The notes under the pieces are model-generated. The model searched no databases. It saw only the letters and a list, made by a program, of their open reading frames with translations, and was not told where the DNA came from. The translations under genes and the position numbers were made by a program. DNA of 64,000 nt from Desulfuribacillus alkaliarsenatis. Its GTDB lineage: Bacteria; Bacillota; Bacilli; Desulfuribacillales; Desulfuribacillaceae. The stretch's first letter is position 1; each line of letters starts with the position of its first letter. The DNA lies in assembly GCF_001730225.1 (NCBI RefSeq), contig NZ_MIJE01000030.1, forward strand, positions 204,397 through 268,396, read 5' to 3'. Shown in pieces: positions 9,863 through 19,456 of this stretch.

Positions 9863-10912
9863 GTGTTTACCATCAACAATAGTATAACTAGTTTTGCAGT
9901 AGTAGGGTGTGGTCACATTGCTAAGAAACACATTCAAGCAATAAATAATATAGATAACGCTAAAGTAGAAGCGTTATGCGATGTGAATGAAGAACGCATA
10001 AAAGAATTCAGTCACTTATGTGATGCTAAAGGCTATCAGTCATTATCCGAATTATTTCGAGCTCACCCAAGGATTGATGTTGTAAATATATGCACTCCCA
10101 GTGGACTCCATAAAGATTTAACAATTCAAGCTGCAGAAGCTGGCAAACATATAATCGTAGAGAAGCCAATCGCACTTACCTTAACAGACGCGAATGAAAT
10201 GATAGAAGCTTGCAAACAAAACAATGTGAAGCTAGCGGTTGTACACCCGAATCGTTTCAGACCTGCGGTAATAGAGCTTACTAAAGCGTTTAGTAAAGGA
10301 TTGTTTGGCAAGATAAGTCATGCGAATTCCACAGTTCGTTGGAATCGTAATCAAGAGTATTACGACCAAGCTGCTTGGCGTGGTACGAAGGCGATGGACG
10401 GTGGAGTACTGATGAATCAGGCAATTCACAACCTCGATCTCCTCTTGTGGTTTATGGGGCCAATTGAAGAAATTAAAGCCTACACAACAACTCGATTACG
10501 TAATATTGAGTCTGAGGACGTAGGAGTAGCTATAATTAAGTTTGCTAATGGAGCCCTAGGTGTTGTGGAGGCAGCTACAACAATCTATCCAGAAAATTAT
10601 GAAGAGTCTCTAAGTATCTTTGGTGAGACAGGATCTGCCGTATTAAGTGGCAAAACTGCTAACTGGATTAAACATTTTCAATTTCAACAATTAGATACTG
10701 AAACAAGTAAGCAAGTTGTAGACAAAATAGACAAGGATCCGTATGGAACACCAGGTCATCAAATGATAATTCAAGACATGATTGAATCGATTAAAGAAAA
10801 CAGAGACCCAATTGTATCTGGTGAACAAGGAAGAGAAGCGTTGAAGCTAGTGCTAGCAATATGTCAAGCAGCTGAAGAAGATAATTCTGTAAATTGGGAT
10901 TCAATTAATTAG
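9863..10912 (+). CDS. wbpB: Gfo/Idh/MocA dehydrogenase, WbpB/WlbA type
   Basis: This ~349-residue NAD(P)-dependent oxidoreductase has an N-terminal Rossmann motif (VVGCGHIAKKH), the family EKP motif (EKPIALTLTDA) and a catalytic His region MNQAIHNLDLLLW. With WbpA, WbpE and WbpD homologues immediately following, it most likely oxidises C3 of UDP-GlcNAcA to the 3-keto sugar. The start is unclear. GTG 9863 overlaps the GGAAGGTG site, whereas an in-frame ATC at 9872 sits at ideal distance from it and just ahead of the conserved sequence (see findings). It follows cysQ by 14 bases, so it is probably in the same transcript. Confidence 0.88.
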   Translation: MFTINNSITSFAVVGCGHIAKKHIQAINNIDNAKVEALCDVNEERIKEFSHLCDAKGYQSLSELFRAHPRIDVVNICTPSGLHKDLTIQAAEAGKHIIVEKPIALTLTDANEMIEACKQNNVKLAVVHPNRFRPAVIELTKAFSKGLFGKISHANSTVRWNRNQEYYDQAAWRGTKAMDGGVLMNQAIHNLDLLLWFMGPIEEIKAYTTTRLRNIESEDVGVAIIKFANGALGVVEAATTIYPENYEESLSIFGETGSAVLSGKTANWIKHFQFQQLDTETSKQVVDKIDKDPYGTPGHQMIIQDMIESIKENRDPIVSGEQGREALKLVLAICQAAEEDNSVNWDSIN

Positions 10913-10922
10913 GAGGATCATA

Positions 10923-12029
10923 ATGAGTAGAGAAATTCCGTTATTAGATTTAAAGGCACAATATCAAGCTCACAAACAAGAACTTCATAATGCAATTGAT
11001 GAAGTAATGGAAAGTGGACAATATATAATGGGGCCGTATGTTAAGAATTTTGAAGACGAAATTGCATCATATGTAGGTGTCAAACATGCGATAGGTGTAG
11101 CGAATGGCACTGATGCATTACTCTTATCTCTAGATGCTTTAGGGATAGAGCCAGGCGACGAGATTATAACCTCACCATTTACATTTTTTGCATCAGCTGA
11201 GGTAATATCACAGATGGGTGCAACACCAGTATTCGTGGATATTGATGCACAAACGTATAATCTTGATGTATCGAAATTAGAAGCAGCGATAACCCCTAGG
11301 ACTCGTGCGCTTATACCAGTTCATATTTTCGGACAACCAATAAACATGGAACCAATTATGCAATTAGCTGAGAAATACAATTTATATGTAATTGAAGATG
11401 CCTGCCAGGCAATCGGCTCTACATATAAAGGAAAGCAGGCAGGTTCTATAGGTACATGCGGTTGTTTTTCGTTTTTTCCGACCAAAAACCTTGGCGGCTA
11501 CGGTGACGGGGGAATCATAGTTACCGATGACGATGAGTTAGCACGAAAGACCCGCATCCTAAGATTCCATGGCAGCAGCCCAAAATACTACCACTCAATG
11601 ATAGGCTATAATAGTAGATTAGATGCACTACAAGCAGCCATGTTATCTGTTAAACTAAAATCTATTGATACATGGAATGATGCACGAATTGAAAAGGCCA
11701 TGAGATATAACGAAGCATTTAAGAACACCCCATTAGTCTTGCCATTTAAAGAAAGTGATCGCAGACATGTATATCACTTATATATTCTACAAGCTGATAA
11801 CCGTCAAGATTTAATAGAATATCTTGCAAAACATGGTATAGCAACAGGAATCTATTATCCAGTACCATTGCATCAGCAGGAGGTATATAAACATTTAGGC
11901 TATGAGCTGGGATCATTACCTGTCGCTGAAAGAATGGCAGAAAGAACTTTTGCAATCCCACTTTATCCAGAATTAACAGATTCAGATCAAGATTATGTTA
12001 TTGATACAATATTAAAATATTATAAGTAA
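10923..12029 (+). CDS. wbpE: DegT/DnrJ/EryC1 aminotransferase, WbpE/WlbC type
   Basis: A 368-residue PLP-dependent sugar aminotransferase starting at ATG 10923, with AGGAGG just upstream. The cofactor-phosphate motif GVANGTDALLLSL, the aspartate in IEDACQAIGS and the Schiff-base lysine in FFPTKNLGGYGDGG are present. In the UDP-GlcNAc(3NAc)A pathway WbpE transfers an amine from glutamate to the 3-keto group made by WbpB. Its position directly after the WbpB homologue supports this rather than a dTDP-sugar role. Confidence 0.9.
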   Translation: MSREIPLLDLKAQYQAHKQELHNAIDEVMESGQYIMGPYVKNFEDEIASYVGVKHAIGVANGTDALLLSLDALGIEPGDEIITSPFTFFASAEVISQMGATPVFVDIDAQTYNLDVSKLEAAITPRTRALIPVHIFGQPINMEPIMQLAEKYNLYVIEDACQAIGSTYKGKQAGSIGTCGCFSFFPTKNLGGYGDGGIIVTDDDELARKTRILRFHGSSPKYYHSMIGYNSRLDALQAAMLSVKLKSIDTWNDARIEKAMRYNEAFKNTPLVLPFKESDRRHVYHLYILQADNRQDLIEYLAKHGIATGIYYPVPLHQQEVYKHLGYELGSLPVAERMAERTFAIPLYPELTDSDQDYVIDTILKYYK

Positions 12030-12084
12030 TCACGTTATAATAGATTTAGAGTGATAGAACAGTGAAGTCTGAAAGGAGTCTGAA

Positions 12085-13419
12085 ATGAGCCAGATTACCA
12101 AAGAACAAAATCTCTTAGCAAAAACACTAGAAAGAGTGAAAGGCCGAACTGCAAGATTAGGTGTTGTTGGCTTAGGGTATGTAGGTCTACCATTAGCAGT
12201 AGAAAAAGCTAAAGCAGGATATGAAGTTATAGGCTTTGACGTTCAACAAGAACGGATTGACATGGTGAATCAAGGCATCAATTACATTGGTGATGTAGTT
12301 GATGATGAGTTGAAGAACCTCGTAATGAACAATAAGCTACAAGCAACGTTAGATTATTCTTATATAAAAGAGTTAGATGTAGTCTCGATATGTGTTCCGA
12401 CTCCTTTAGACAAGTATCAGCAGCCTAATATTAGTTACGTCCAAGCTTCAACTCGAGAAATAGCTAAGTATATGAATAAGGGGACTCTGGTAGTGTTGGA
12501 AAGTACTACGTACCCTGGAACAACTGAAGAAATAGTAAAACCAATATTGGAGTCAACTGGTTTTATCTGTGGAGAGGATTTCTATCTAGCCTACTCACCA
12601 GAGCGAGTTGACCCAGGTAACAAAGAATACAACACCAAGAATACACCTAAAGTGGTTGGTGGCATAACCACAAATTGCACAAAAATCGCGGCTGCCATGT
12701 ATGAGCAAATACTTGAAGGCGAAGTGCACTGTGTTTCTTCACCTGCAGTTGCTGAGATGGAGAAAATCCTAGAAAACACTTTTAGAAATATCAATATAGC
12801 GTTAGTAAATGAAATGGCAATCCTATGTGAACGTATGGGAATAGACATATGGGAAGTAATAGAAGCGGCAAAAACTAAACCATACGGTTTTATGGCATTT
12901 TATCCAGGCCCTGGCTTGGGGGGGCACTGCATACCTATTGACCCGTGGTACTTGACATGGAAGGCTAGAGAATATAACTATCACACACGATTAATAGAAG
13001 TGGCAGGAGAAATAAATAATAGCATGCCAGAATTTGTTGTAGATCGCATTAGCTATATTTTGAATGAGCATAAGAAACCAATAAATGGATCCACTGTATA
13101 TCTGCTAGGAGTCGCATACAAAAAAGATATCGATGACTATCGGGAGTCCCCAGTACTAAAAATAATCGAAATACTAGAGAACAGAGGAGCAATTGTTCAA
13201 ACTAGTGATCCTTTTATAGATGAGTTTGATTGTGCTGGTAAGGATTATCTTACAACCCCATTAACGAAGAAAGCTTTGCAAACGGCAGACATTGTAGTCG
13301 TTACGACTGACCATAGCAACTTCGACTACGATTTAATTGAGAAAGAAGCAAAGGTGATATTTGACACTAGGAATGTATTTCCCAACAAACCTTTATCTAA
13401 TAGATATATAAAATTATAA
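12085..13419 (+). CDS. wbpA: UDP-N-acetylglucosamine 6-dehydrogenase (WbpA type)
   Basis: A 444-residue nucleotide-sugar dehydrogenase. The N-terminal NAD site is GVVGLGYVGLPLA; the catalytic cysteine lies in GPGLGGHCIPIDPWYL (about residues 270-285), followed by the C-terminal UDP-binding domain with GVAYKKDIDDYRESP. The IPIDPWYL form and the neighbouring genes point to UDP-GlcNAc rather than UDP-glucose: oxidation gives UDP-GlcNAcA, the first step of the UDP-GlcNAc(3NAc)A route. The start is ATG 12085 after GAAAGGAG. Confidence 0.9.
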   Translation: MSQITKEQNLLAKTLERVKGRTARLGVVGLGYVGLPLAVEKAKAGYEVIGFDVQQERIDMVNQGINYIGDVVDDELKNLVMNNKLQATLDYSYIKELDVVSICVPTPLDKYQQPNISYVQASTREIAKYMNKGTLVVLESTTYPGTTEEIVKPILESTGFICGEDFYLAYSPERVDPGNKEYNTKNTPKVVGGITTNCTKIAAAMYEQILEGEVHCVSSPAVAEMEKILENTFRNINIALVNEMAILCERMGIDIWEVIEAAKTKPYGFMAFYPGPGLGGHCIPIDPWYLTWKAREYNYHTRLIEVAGEINNSMPEFVVDRISYILNEHKKPINGSTVYLLGVAYKKDIDDYRESPVLKIIEILENRGAIVQTSDPFIDEFDCAGKDYLTTPLTKKALQTADIVVVTTDHSNFDYDLIEKEAKVIFDTRNVFPNKPLSNRYIKL

Positions 13420-13440
13420 TAAAATAGGTAGGATGAAAAA

Positions 13441-14058
13441 ATGTCTGAGATAAAAGAACAAAAAGGGCAATTAATAATTAGCAGTTTAGGCTACACAACA
13501 CATGAATCTGCATATATAGATCAACCAGTATCAATAGGTAAGGGTACAAAAATATGGCACTTTTCTCATGTGATGAATGGCGTTACCATAGGTGATAATT
13601 GCAATTTAGGTCAGAATGTATTCATAGGGAAAGATGTTAAGATTGGCAACAATGTTAAAATTCAGAATAACGTTAGTGTGTATGAAGGGGTTATACTCGA
13701 AGATGACGTTTTCTGTGGTCCTAGCATGGTGTTTACTAACGTCAAGAACCCTCGCTGCGCAGTGCCTAGGAATACAAGCGATGATTATCTTATAACAAGA
13801 GTAAAGCAAGGAGTTACTATAGGTGCAAATGCCACTATAGTTTGCGGTATCGTCTTGGGGAAGAACTCTTTTATAGCTGCAGGGGCCGTAGTGACCAAGG
13901 ATGTTCCGGACAATGCAGCAATGGCAGGTGTACCAGCGAAGCAAATTGGCTGGGCATGTAATTGTGGAAGTTTGTTGGAATTAGAAATAGAACTAGGCCT
14001 ATGCAAAGAGTGTGGCAAAACATACCGAAGTAGTATAAGTAATATACAAATACTTTGA
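13441..14058 (+). CDS. wbpD: WbpD/WlbB-type UDP-amino-sugar N-acetyltransferase
   Basis: A 205-residue left-handed beta-helix acetyltransferase: hexapeptide repeats run from about residue 30 to 160 (VTIGDNCNLGQNVFIGKDV, VTIGANATIVCGIVLGKNS). It would acetylate the 3-amino group of UDP-GlcNAc(3NH2)A, completing UDP-2,3-diacetamido-2,3-dideoxyglucuronate. The C-terminal tail carries CNCG and CKECG, a zinc-ribbon-like extension. The window has no recognisable 2-epimerase (WbpI), so the gluco form may be the end product unless the epimerase is elsewhere. Confidence 0.88.
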   Translation: MSEIKEQKGQLIISSLGYTTHESAYIDQPVSIGKGTKIWHFSHVMNGVTIGDNCNLGQNVFIGKDVKIGNNVKIQNNVSVYEGVILEDDVFCGPSMVFTNVKNPRCAVPRNTSDDYLITRVKQGVTIGANATIVCGIVLGKNSFIAAGAVVTKDVPDNAAMAGVPAKQIGWACNCGSLLELEIELGLCKECGKTYRSSISNIQIL

Positions 14059-14086
14059 ATTTAAAAGTATAAACTGGAGAGGGAAA

Positions 14087-15796
14087 ATGCAAAATCATAA
14101 AGTAATGATGTTTGTTTATAACAACTTTACCCACGATACACGTGTGCTTAAAGAAGCTAAAACCCTAACTGGAGTTGGTTACGAAGTAACTATAGTAGCA
14201 GTTTTAGATGACAAAACTACCCCTTATGAAGAGATTGAGGGGATAAGAGTAATACGTGTGGAAAAAAAACCGTTTCATTTAAGGTTTCTTAAACATGTCA
14301 GAGAGTTTACGTTTAAAAGTGTATTTTATAAATTAACTAAAAGAGTTAAAGGTTTTATTAATAATAAGCCCGACGAAGTTAATAAAGCTAATAATAGCAA
14401 AAATATAGGTTTTATAGCAGCAAAAAAAAGGGAGTATAATGATGCTCAAGCAGCAATTAAACAAATCGGTCTGAAAAAATATGTTAAAGATGAATGGCGT
14501 AAAAATCCTAAGAAATTGCTGCTAGGGCTAAAGGGCATGATGCTCCTTCTGTACATCTTTTTTCGAATATTAAAAAAAGTGTACACTAAAGCTATACAGC
14601 GTCCAATGAAAATAATATGGGCTCGATATGTAAAGAAAGTGTACACTAAAGCTATACAGCGTCCAATGAAAATAATATGGGCCAGATATATAAAAAAAGC
14701 ATACCGTTTTGGTATCTATAGGCCTTTGTATATAATTCGGCATAAATATTTGAAAAAAATAATTCATGTGGTATTTATAATACCATCGAAAAAGGTAAAA
14801 AATATTATTTACGAGTTATTAAAGAAAACATTGTTAAAGTTTCATAAACCCTTCTGTTTTTTTGATTATTATTTACGCAGCTATAAATTAGCAAAACAAT
14901 ATTCAGCAGATATATACCATGCTCATGACTTGAACACTTTACCAGTTGCAGTTTGGGCAAGCCGAAAGCAAAATGCGAAATTAATTTATGATGCACATGA
15001 ATTTTATGTAGAACGTAATGTAAAAACCAAATCACGTTCTGGTAAAATATTACTCACATGGGCAGAGTCATATATGATTAAGAAAGCTCACTTGACAATT
15101 ACTGTGAATGAGGCCTTAGCAAATGAGTTTTCAAAGAGATATAAGATTAAAACGCCGAGCGTAATCATGAATACTCCATCTCAGGAAATATTTATTAAAG
15201 ACAACAAGAGTTTATCCCTAAAAGGGATACTTAATATACCAGATGATTATTATGTATTACTTTATTGTGGCAGTATAACGTTTAATCGTGGCTTAGAAAA
15301 TCTCATTAAAAGTATGGAGTTTTTACCTGACTGTTATCTGGTTTTTATGGGATATGGTAACGAGGATTATAAAAATAGCCTAAGTAGCATAGCAGAAGAA
15401 ACGAATGTTCACAATAGATTTGTTTTTTTTGGTCCAGTCCCTTCAGAAGAAGTAACAAGTTTTGCAGCTAGTGCAGATTTAGGGGTTGCACCAATAGAAA
15501 ACGTATGCCTAAGCTATTATTACTGTTCACCGAATAAGGTATTTGAGTATATCAATGCTAGCATTCCTGTAATAGCAAGTGATTTTCCAGAGCTATCTAA
15601 GGTAGTAAATACGTTTAATATTGGAACTACTTTTAACCCAGATAGTCCAGAGGACATTGCTAAAGCAGTTCGTTTTATATTTGCTGATCAAAAGCGTTTA
15701 GAACAAATGAAGAAGAACACTCTTAAAGCATCAAAAGTTTATAATTGGGAGAACGAATCAAAGAAATTAGTGGAGTTATACCAGACTGTGAGTTGA
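14087..15796 (+). CDS. GT4-family glycosyltransferase with large basic repeat insertion
   Basis: This 569-residue protein starts at ATG 14087 after GGAGAGG. The N-terminal GT-B half (residues 1-65, NNFTHDTRVLKEAKTL) is interrupted by about 200 residues rich in Lys, Arg and aromatics, then resumes with YHAHDLNTLPVAVWA and YDAHEFY near residue 285. The C-terminal nucleotide-sugar half has LLYCGSITFNRGLENLI and the PNKVFEYINASIPVIASDFPE motif of GT4 retaining transferases. The normal family length is ~370-400. The insertion contains near-identical 20-residue units (VYTKAIQRPMKIIWARY twice, then a degenerate copy) and may be a membrane- or glycan-binding arm. The acceptor and donor sugars cannot be read from sequence. 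Confidence 0.8.
   Translation: MQNHKVMMFVYNNFTHDTRVLKEAKTLTGVGYEVTIVAVLDDKTTPYEEIEGIRVIRVEKKPFHLRFLKHVREFTFKSVFYKLTKRVKGFINNKPDEVNKANNSKNIGFIAAKKREYNDAQAAIKQIGLKKYVKDEWRKNPKKLLLGLKGMMLLLYIFFRILKKVYTKAIQRPMKIIWARYVKKVYTKAIQRPMKIIWARYIKKAYRFGIYRPLYIIRHKYLKKIIHVVFIIPSKKVKNIIYELLKKTLLKFHKPFCFFDYYLRSYKLAKQYSADIYHAHDLNTLPVAVWASRKQNAKLIYDAHEFYVERNVKTKSRSGKILLTWAESYMIKKAHLTITVNEALANEFSKRYKIKTPSVIMNTPSQEIFIKDNKSLSLKGILNIPDDYYVLLYCGSITFNRGLENLIKSMEFLPDCYLVFMGYGNEDYKNSLSSIAEETNVHNRFVFFGPVPSEEVTSFAASADLGVAPIENVCLSYYYCSPNKVFEYINASIPVIASDFPELSKVVNTFNIGTTFNPDSPEDIAKAVRFIFADQKRLEQMKKNTLKASKVYNWENESKKLVELYQTVS
14581..14700 (+). repeat. Two-copy 60-bp tandem repeat inside a glycosyltransferase gene
   Basis: The unit at 14581-14640 repeats at 14641-14700; the first 42 bases of both copies are identical, and a degenerate third copy follows. 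The period is a multiple of three, so copy-number changes would keep the frame and alter the length of the basic arm of the protein. Confidence 0.9.
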
Positions 15797-15801
15797 TTAC
15801 T

Positions 15802-17850
15802 ATGAGTATTAATGAAAAATACTTTGATTATTTACAGCACTTTGGCAAAACAGTAACAATGAGAGAATTTGCTTCACAGCCAAAAGAAAGAAATGTTATT
15901 GCCCTAAGACACGATGTCGATCATAACTTAGATTATGCTTTAGAGATGAGTTATTGGGAAAAGGAACATGGGATTCGTTCAACGTACTTTTTATTGCATA
16001 CTGCTTCATATTGGAATGAGCCAAACTTTATTCAAAAATGCTTGCAGATTCAAGATTTTGGTCATGAAATAGGTCTTCATGTAAATTTGCTTACTGAGTG
16101 GGAGCAAGGGAAAGTAAACGATATAAAAACCCATCTTGAGGAAATATTAAATTACCTAAGAAGAGAAGGTCTGATTATATCTGGAATCTCCACGCACGGA
16201 GATAGAAACTGCTACAAAAAGGGATATATCAACTACTGGTGTTTTTCTGAGCTACGCCCTTATAATCCATTAGAAAGTGAAAACTTATTATCAGCAGAAG
16301 GAATACCAGTATTAGATGAACGTTGGCAAATCCAATATCCACTGAATCATTCATTACAAAGAGAAGATGGAAGTGTTTTTCCTTTATGGTCGATATCAAT
16401 GGAAGAGCTCAATCTAGAATATGATGCTAACCATATTCCAATGGATACTTACTATACTGATAGTGGAGGAAGTTGGACTCGTTCTCCAAATCCGCTTAAC
16501 GTGAATATGTCAAAAGGTAGAAACCAAGTTCTATTCCATCCAATTCATTGGCGTGACAAGCAGAGAATATACTTTTTCTTGTCTACAGCTCGCTCAGGAT
16601 CCAAGTGGCTTGCTACTATGTTAGATCAAGCTTCCTCAGTCAAAGCTTATCATGAATGGAGTCTAAATCATAACTTTATAAAAGGTGAAGTAATTCCAGA
16701 AAAGCGTACAAGCCATAATTTCACTAGTTTAGTTAAAGAAAAAGAAGAAGCACAGGAACTACTGATTCAGACAAGAGCTTTTATAGAGTCTCATAATACA
16801 GATGTGGCCGAGGCTAATGTGTATCTAGAGCAGTTTCTTCCTTTGATGAAAGAAATATTTCCAGATGCATATTGTATACATTTGCACCGTAATCCGAAAG
16901 ATGTAGTACGTTCTATCATGAACAGGGATTGGTATGATACTCCCGAAGATACGAAACATCCTATAATTAATATAAAGAACTGGTATAGCAAAACGCAATT
17001 TGGAAAGTGTTGTATTTATGTCGCTAATACTAATGAAAGATTGAATCACTTCTGTGATAGTGAAATTCGTTTTGACAGTATGGTAAGTGATAAGGAGTAT
17101 TTAAACCAAACCTTAAAAGATTTAGGAATAGCTACGTATCCACGACTACTAGATGAAGTATTTAGTAATAGAATAAATGAAAATAGAAACGATTTTTTTC
17201 CTGAATATAAACAGTGGTCTAAAAGACAAAAAGAAAAATTTCATTATGTAACTGATAAGATCAGTGATAAATTGGGTTATTATGATAATTTAGTTTTTAA
17301 CAATAAATTGCTTAACTATGTAAAAATAACACTCAATAAGTTTTTATATTTAATGAAGAATAAAAAAAATGGACGAGAAATAAAGCAAGAAAAAAATGCC
17401 TCAGAGTTAATATACGAAACACATTTCAAGGATAAAAGCAGAACATTTACTGCGAAGAATTGTTCATATAAATATAACGAACAGGGCATAGAAATATCTA
17501 CTGATGGTACTAAGAATGCGTATTTGATTCTTGGTAGTGGAGATTGGTATAAGGTTAATGATGGAGAAGGATGGAAAAATCATATTGCTTGTTATTATCG
17601 TGGAGAGATAGAAGGGATACTAGACGTAGATCAACCTTTTCAATTATTTTTATTAATGTATGGCAAAGATGGCAAGTTAGCTGAAAAAAAATCTCTTGGA
17701 CAAGTTAAAAGCTTTGACTCAGCTTATAGTTTTACTTTCCGTGTGAGAAGTGACTTCAGCAAATATAATTTAGCAATCTACTTACCATCTAGCAAATCAT
17801 TTAATAAAATTACGATAAAAAAACTAATAGTTGAGAAGCAATATTTATGA
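15802..17850 (+). CDS. Deacetylase-like / sulfotransferase fusion with C-terminal beta domain
   Basis: About 682 residues from ATG 15802; a TTG at 15793 is possible and the ribosome site is weak (GTGAG). Domain 1 (~1-250) resembles a metal-dependent polysaccharide deacetylase: RHDVDH at 36-41, GIRSTYFLL, GHEIGLH at 87-93 and STHG at 130-133. Domain 2 (~255-500) is a PAPS-dependent sulfotransferase: phosphosulfate loop TARSGSKW at 262-269 and a 3'-phosphate motif HLHRNPKDVVRSI. Domain 3 (~535-682) looks like a beta-sandwich and may bind carbohydrate. Deacetylating a HexNAc and then sulfating the freed amine in one polypeptide would parallel animal N-deacetylase/N-sulfotransferases in logic. 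The order of domains is seen; the coupled activity is inferred. Confidence 0.78.
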   Translation: MSINEKYFDYLQHFGKTVTMREFASQPKERNVIALRHDVDHNLDYALEMSYWEKEHGIRSTYFLLHTASYWNEPNFIQKCLQIQDFGHEIGLHVNLLTEWEQGKVNDIKTHLEEILNYLRREGLIISGISTHGDRNCYKKGYINYWCFSELRPYNPLESENLLSAEGIPVLDERWQIQYPLNHSLQREDGSVFPLWSISMEELNLEYDANHIPMDTYYTDSGGSWTRSPNPLNVNMSKGRNQVLFHPIHWRDKQRIYFFLSTARSGSKWLATMLDQASSVKAYHEWSLNHNFIKGEVIPEKRTSHNFTSLVKEKEEAQELLIQTRAFIESHNTDVAEANVYLEQFLPLMKEIFPDAYCIHLHRNPKDVVRSIMNRDWYDTPEDTKHPIINIKNWYSKTQFGKCCIYVANTNERLNHFCDSEIRFDSMVSDKEYLNQTLKDLGIATYPRLLDEVFSNRINENRNDFFPEYKQWSKRQKEKFHYVTDKISDKLGYYDNLVFNNKLLNYVKITLNKFLYLMKNKKNGREIKQEKNASELIYETHFKDKSRTFTAKNCSYKYNEQGIEISTDGTKNAYLILGSGDWYKVNDGEGWKNHIACYYRGEIEGILDVDQPFQLFLLMYGKDGKLAEKKSLGQVKSFDSAYSFTFRVRSDFSKYNLAIYLPSSKSFNKITIKKLIVEKQYL

Positions 17851-17917
17851 TTTAGGCTCGTGATTTTTAAATAGCAATATGTTTAGTTAGCAAGAGTAAT
17901 AGGAAGAGGTGTTATTG

Positions 17918-18607
17918 ATGGCTAAAGAAATATATGAAACACCATTAGAAGCATTAGAAGCAACTAATGGATTTTATAAAGACCTTGAAGGTTTTCAATA
18001 TTCAGAAGATCAAGTGACAAAATGGTTAGATAAACATATTAAGCTTCCGCGTGTAGGAAATGTACTAGATTTATGTTGTGGCGATGGGATTTGGTCAAAA
18101 GGGATGAAAATCCTTAATCCCAATTTAGAATATTTTGGCATAGATATATCATCTGGTGCGATCGAAAAAGCTCGAATTTTGATGGAAAGTGACTCTCAAC
18201 ATTTTGTAATAGGTGATGCAGAGGGTAAATTACCGTTTGAAGATAGTTTCTTTGATGTTATATTTGCAAGAGGACCAGGGTTATATAATCAACACAGCAT
18301 GGATAGATTGGCTACTATTAAGATTATAGAAGACTGGCATAACAAGCTATCGGATAGAGGTCTTTTTTATTCTATATTTGCTTCTACGCCTGAAAAGATG
18401 GGAACATACACACCAATGAATCAAGTTAAACTCCCATATAATCGTAGTCCTCGAAAAACAGAAGCAGTTGATTTTCTAGGTGGGAAGTACCATCACAACA
18501 TTGAATCATTTCTGACACCGTTTTGGAAGGCAGAAAATGTTAAGCTTGTAAGTTATTCATTTGTAAATAATATGCATGTTCTAGTGACGAAAAAAGACAA
18601 TAAATGA
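17918..18607 (+). CDS. Class I SAM-dependent methyltransferase
   Basis: A 229-residue protein from ATG 17918 after GGAAGAGG; an in-frame GTG nine bases upstream overlaps the site. Motif I is LDLCCGDGIWSKGM (about residue 49), followed by the acidic FGIDIS at motif post-I and FDVIFARGPG. This is the common Methyltransf_11/25 fold. Between two deacetylase-like genes in the decoration block, it may O-methylate a glycan sugar, but the substrate is not visible in the sequence. Confidence 0.75.
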   Translation: MAKEIYETPLEALEATNGFYKDLEGFQYSEDQVTKWLDKHIKLPRVGNVLDLCCGDGIWSKGMKILNPNLEYFGIDISSGAIEKARILMESDSQHFVIGDAEGKLPFEDSFFDVIFARGPGLYNQHSMDRLATIKIIEDWHNKLSDRGLFYSIFASTPEKMGTYTPMNQVKLPYNRSPRKTEAVDFLGGKYHHNIESFLTPFWKAENVKLVSYSFVNNMHVLVTKKDNK

Positions 18608-18623
18608 ATTAAGGGGTATTTAT

Positions 18624-19436
18624 TTGGTTAATTTGCATGATGTAGATGTGAAGGAAATTAAGGACATATTTTCAAAGAAAAAGGTCTTTACAACATACCA
18701 TTACGAAAAATTATTGGAGCCTTATATTTATAAATTCCGTATACTTACACATGCTGAATTTGCACAAAGTGAAAGGTATTACGATAATATACTTTTAATT
18801 CGCCATGACATTGACCATGATTACGAAACTGCATTAAGAATAGGTGAATGGGAACAAAAGAAGGGAATTAGAAGCACCTTTTGCATATTACATTCAGCTT
18901 GGTATTACGGTATGTATAGAGAAGGAAGATATATTCATACGAATGAATTAATTACGCTTTGTAAAGAGTTAAGAGACATGGGGCACGAAATAAATTTTCA
19001 TAATAATTTAATTACAATGTCATTACAAACAGGAATAGATCCTATCAAAGTACTTAAATCTGAACTGAATTTTTTTAAAAAAATAAATATTGACATAAAA
19101 GGGACAAGCACACACGGGGATAAATTATGTAGATTATTAAACTATAGAAATTTTGAAATTTTTAGTGAAGCTGTAAACGAGCAATTAGGCAAAAGAGAAA
19201 TACAGGGTTTATATGGGAGTGTTAAACTAGGCAGTGTTTCTATGAAAGAATTGGGTTTAGTATATGAGGGATATGACTTTGATAAAGATATATATATAAC
19301 AGACTCTGGTGGTAGGATTAGAAGTTTTAGAAATATAGAAGGCAGAACACATTTAGAAATAAATGCTACGCATCAAGGTAATTTAGTAGGGATATTAACT
19401 CATCCGATTTGGTGGGATTTCGATAGAAGTTTTTAG
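18624..19436 (+). CDS. Deacetylase-like protein (RHDIDH family), stand-alone
   Basis: 270 residues from TTG 18624, nine bases after AAGGGG. It shares the pattern of the N-terminal domain of the 15802 fusion: RHDIDH (residues 60-65), GIRSTFCIL, GHEINFH (120-126), STHGDK and a terminal LTHPIWW. The Asp of RHDIDH and the two His of GHEINFH could form the Asp-His-His metal site of NodB-type deacetylases. No signal peptide is seen, so it would act in the cytoplasm on nucleotide- or lipid-linked sugars. Family assignment is by motif only. Confidence 0.65.
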   Translation: MVNLHDVDVKEIKDIFSKKKVFTTYHYEKLLEPYIYKFRILTHAEFAQSERYYDNILLIRHDIDHDYETALRIGEWEQKKGIRSTFCILHSAWYYGMYREGRYIHTNELITLCKELRDMGHEINFHNNLITMSLQTGIDPIKVLKSELNFFKKINIDIKGTSTHGDKLCRLLNYRNFEIFSEAVNEQLGKREIQGLYGSVKLGSVSMKELGLVYEGYDFDKDIYITDSGGRIRSFRNIEGRTHLEINATHQGNLVGILTHPIWWDFDRSF

Positions 19437-19456
19437 AATATGGAGGCATAATTATA

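Noticed and set aside
13606..13944. Minus-strand frames inside the acetyltransferase gene
   Set aside because: They lie fully within a clear plus-strand gene, have no ribosome sites and read as shadow sequence.
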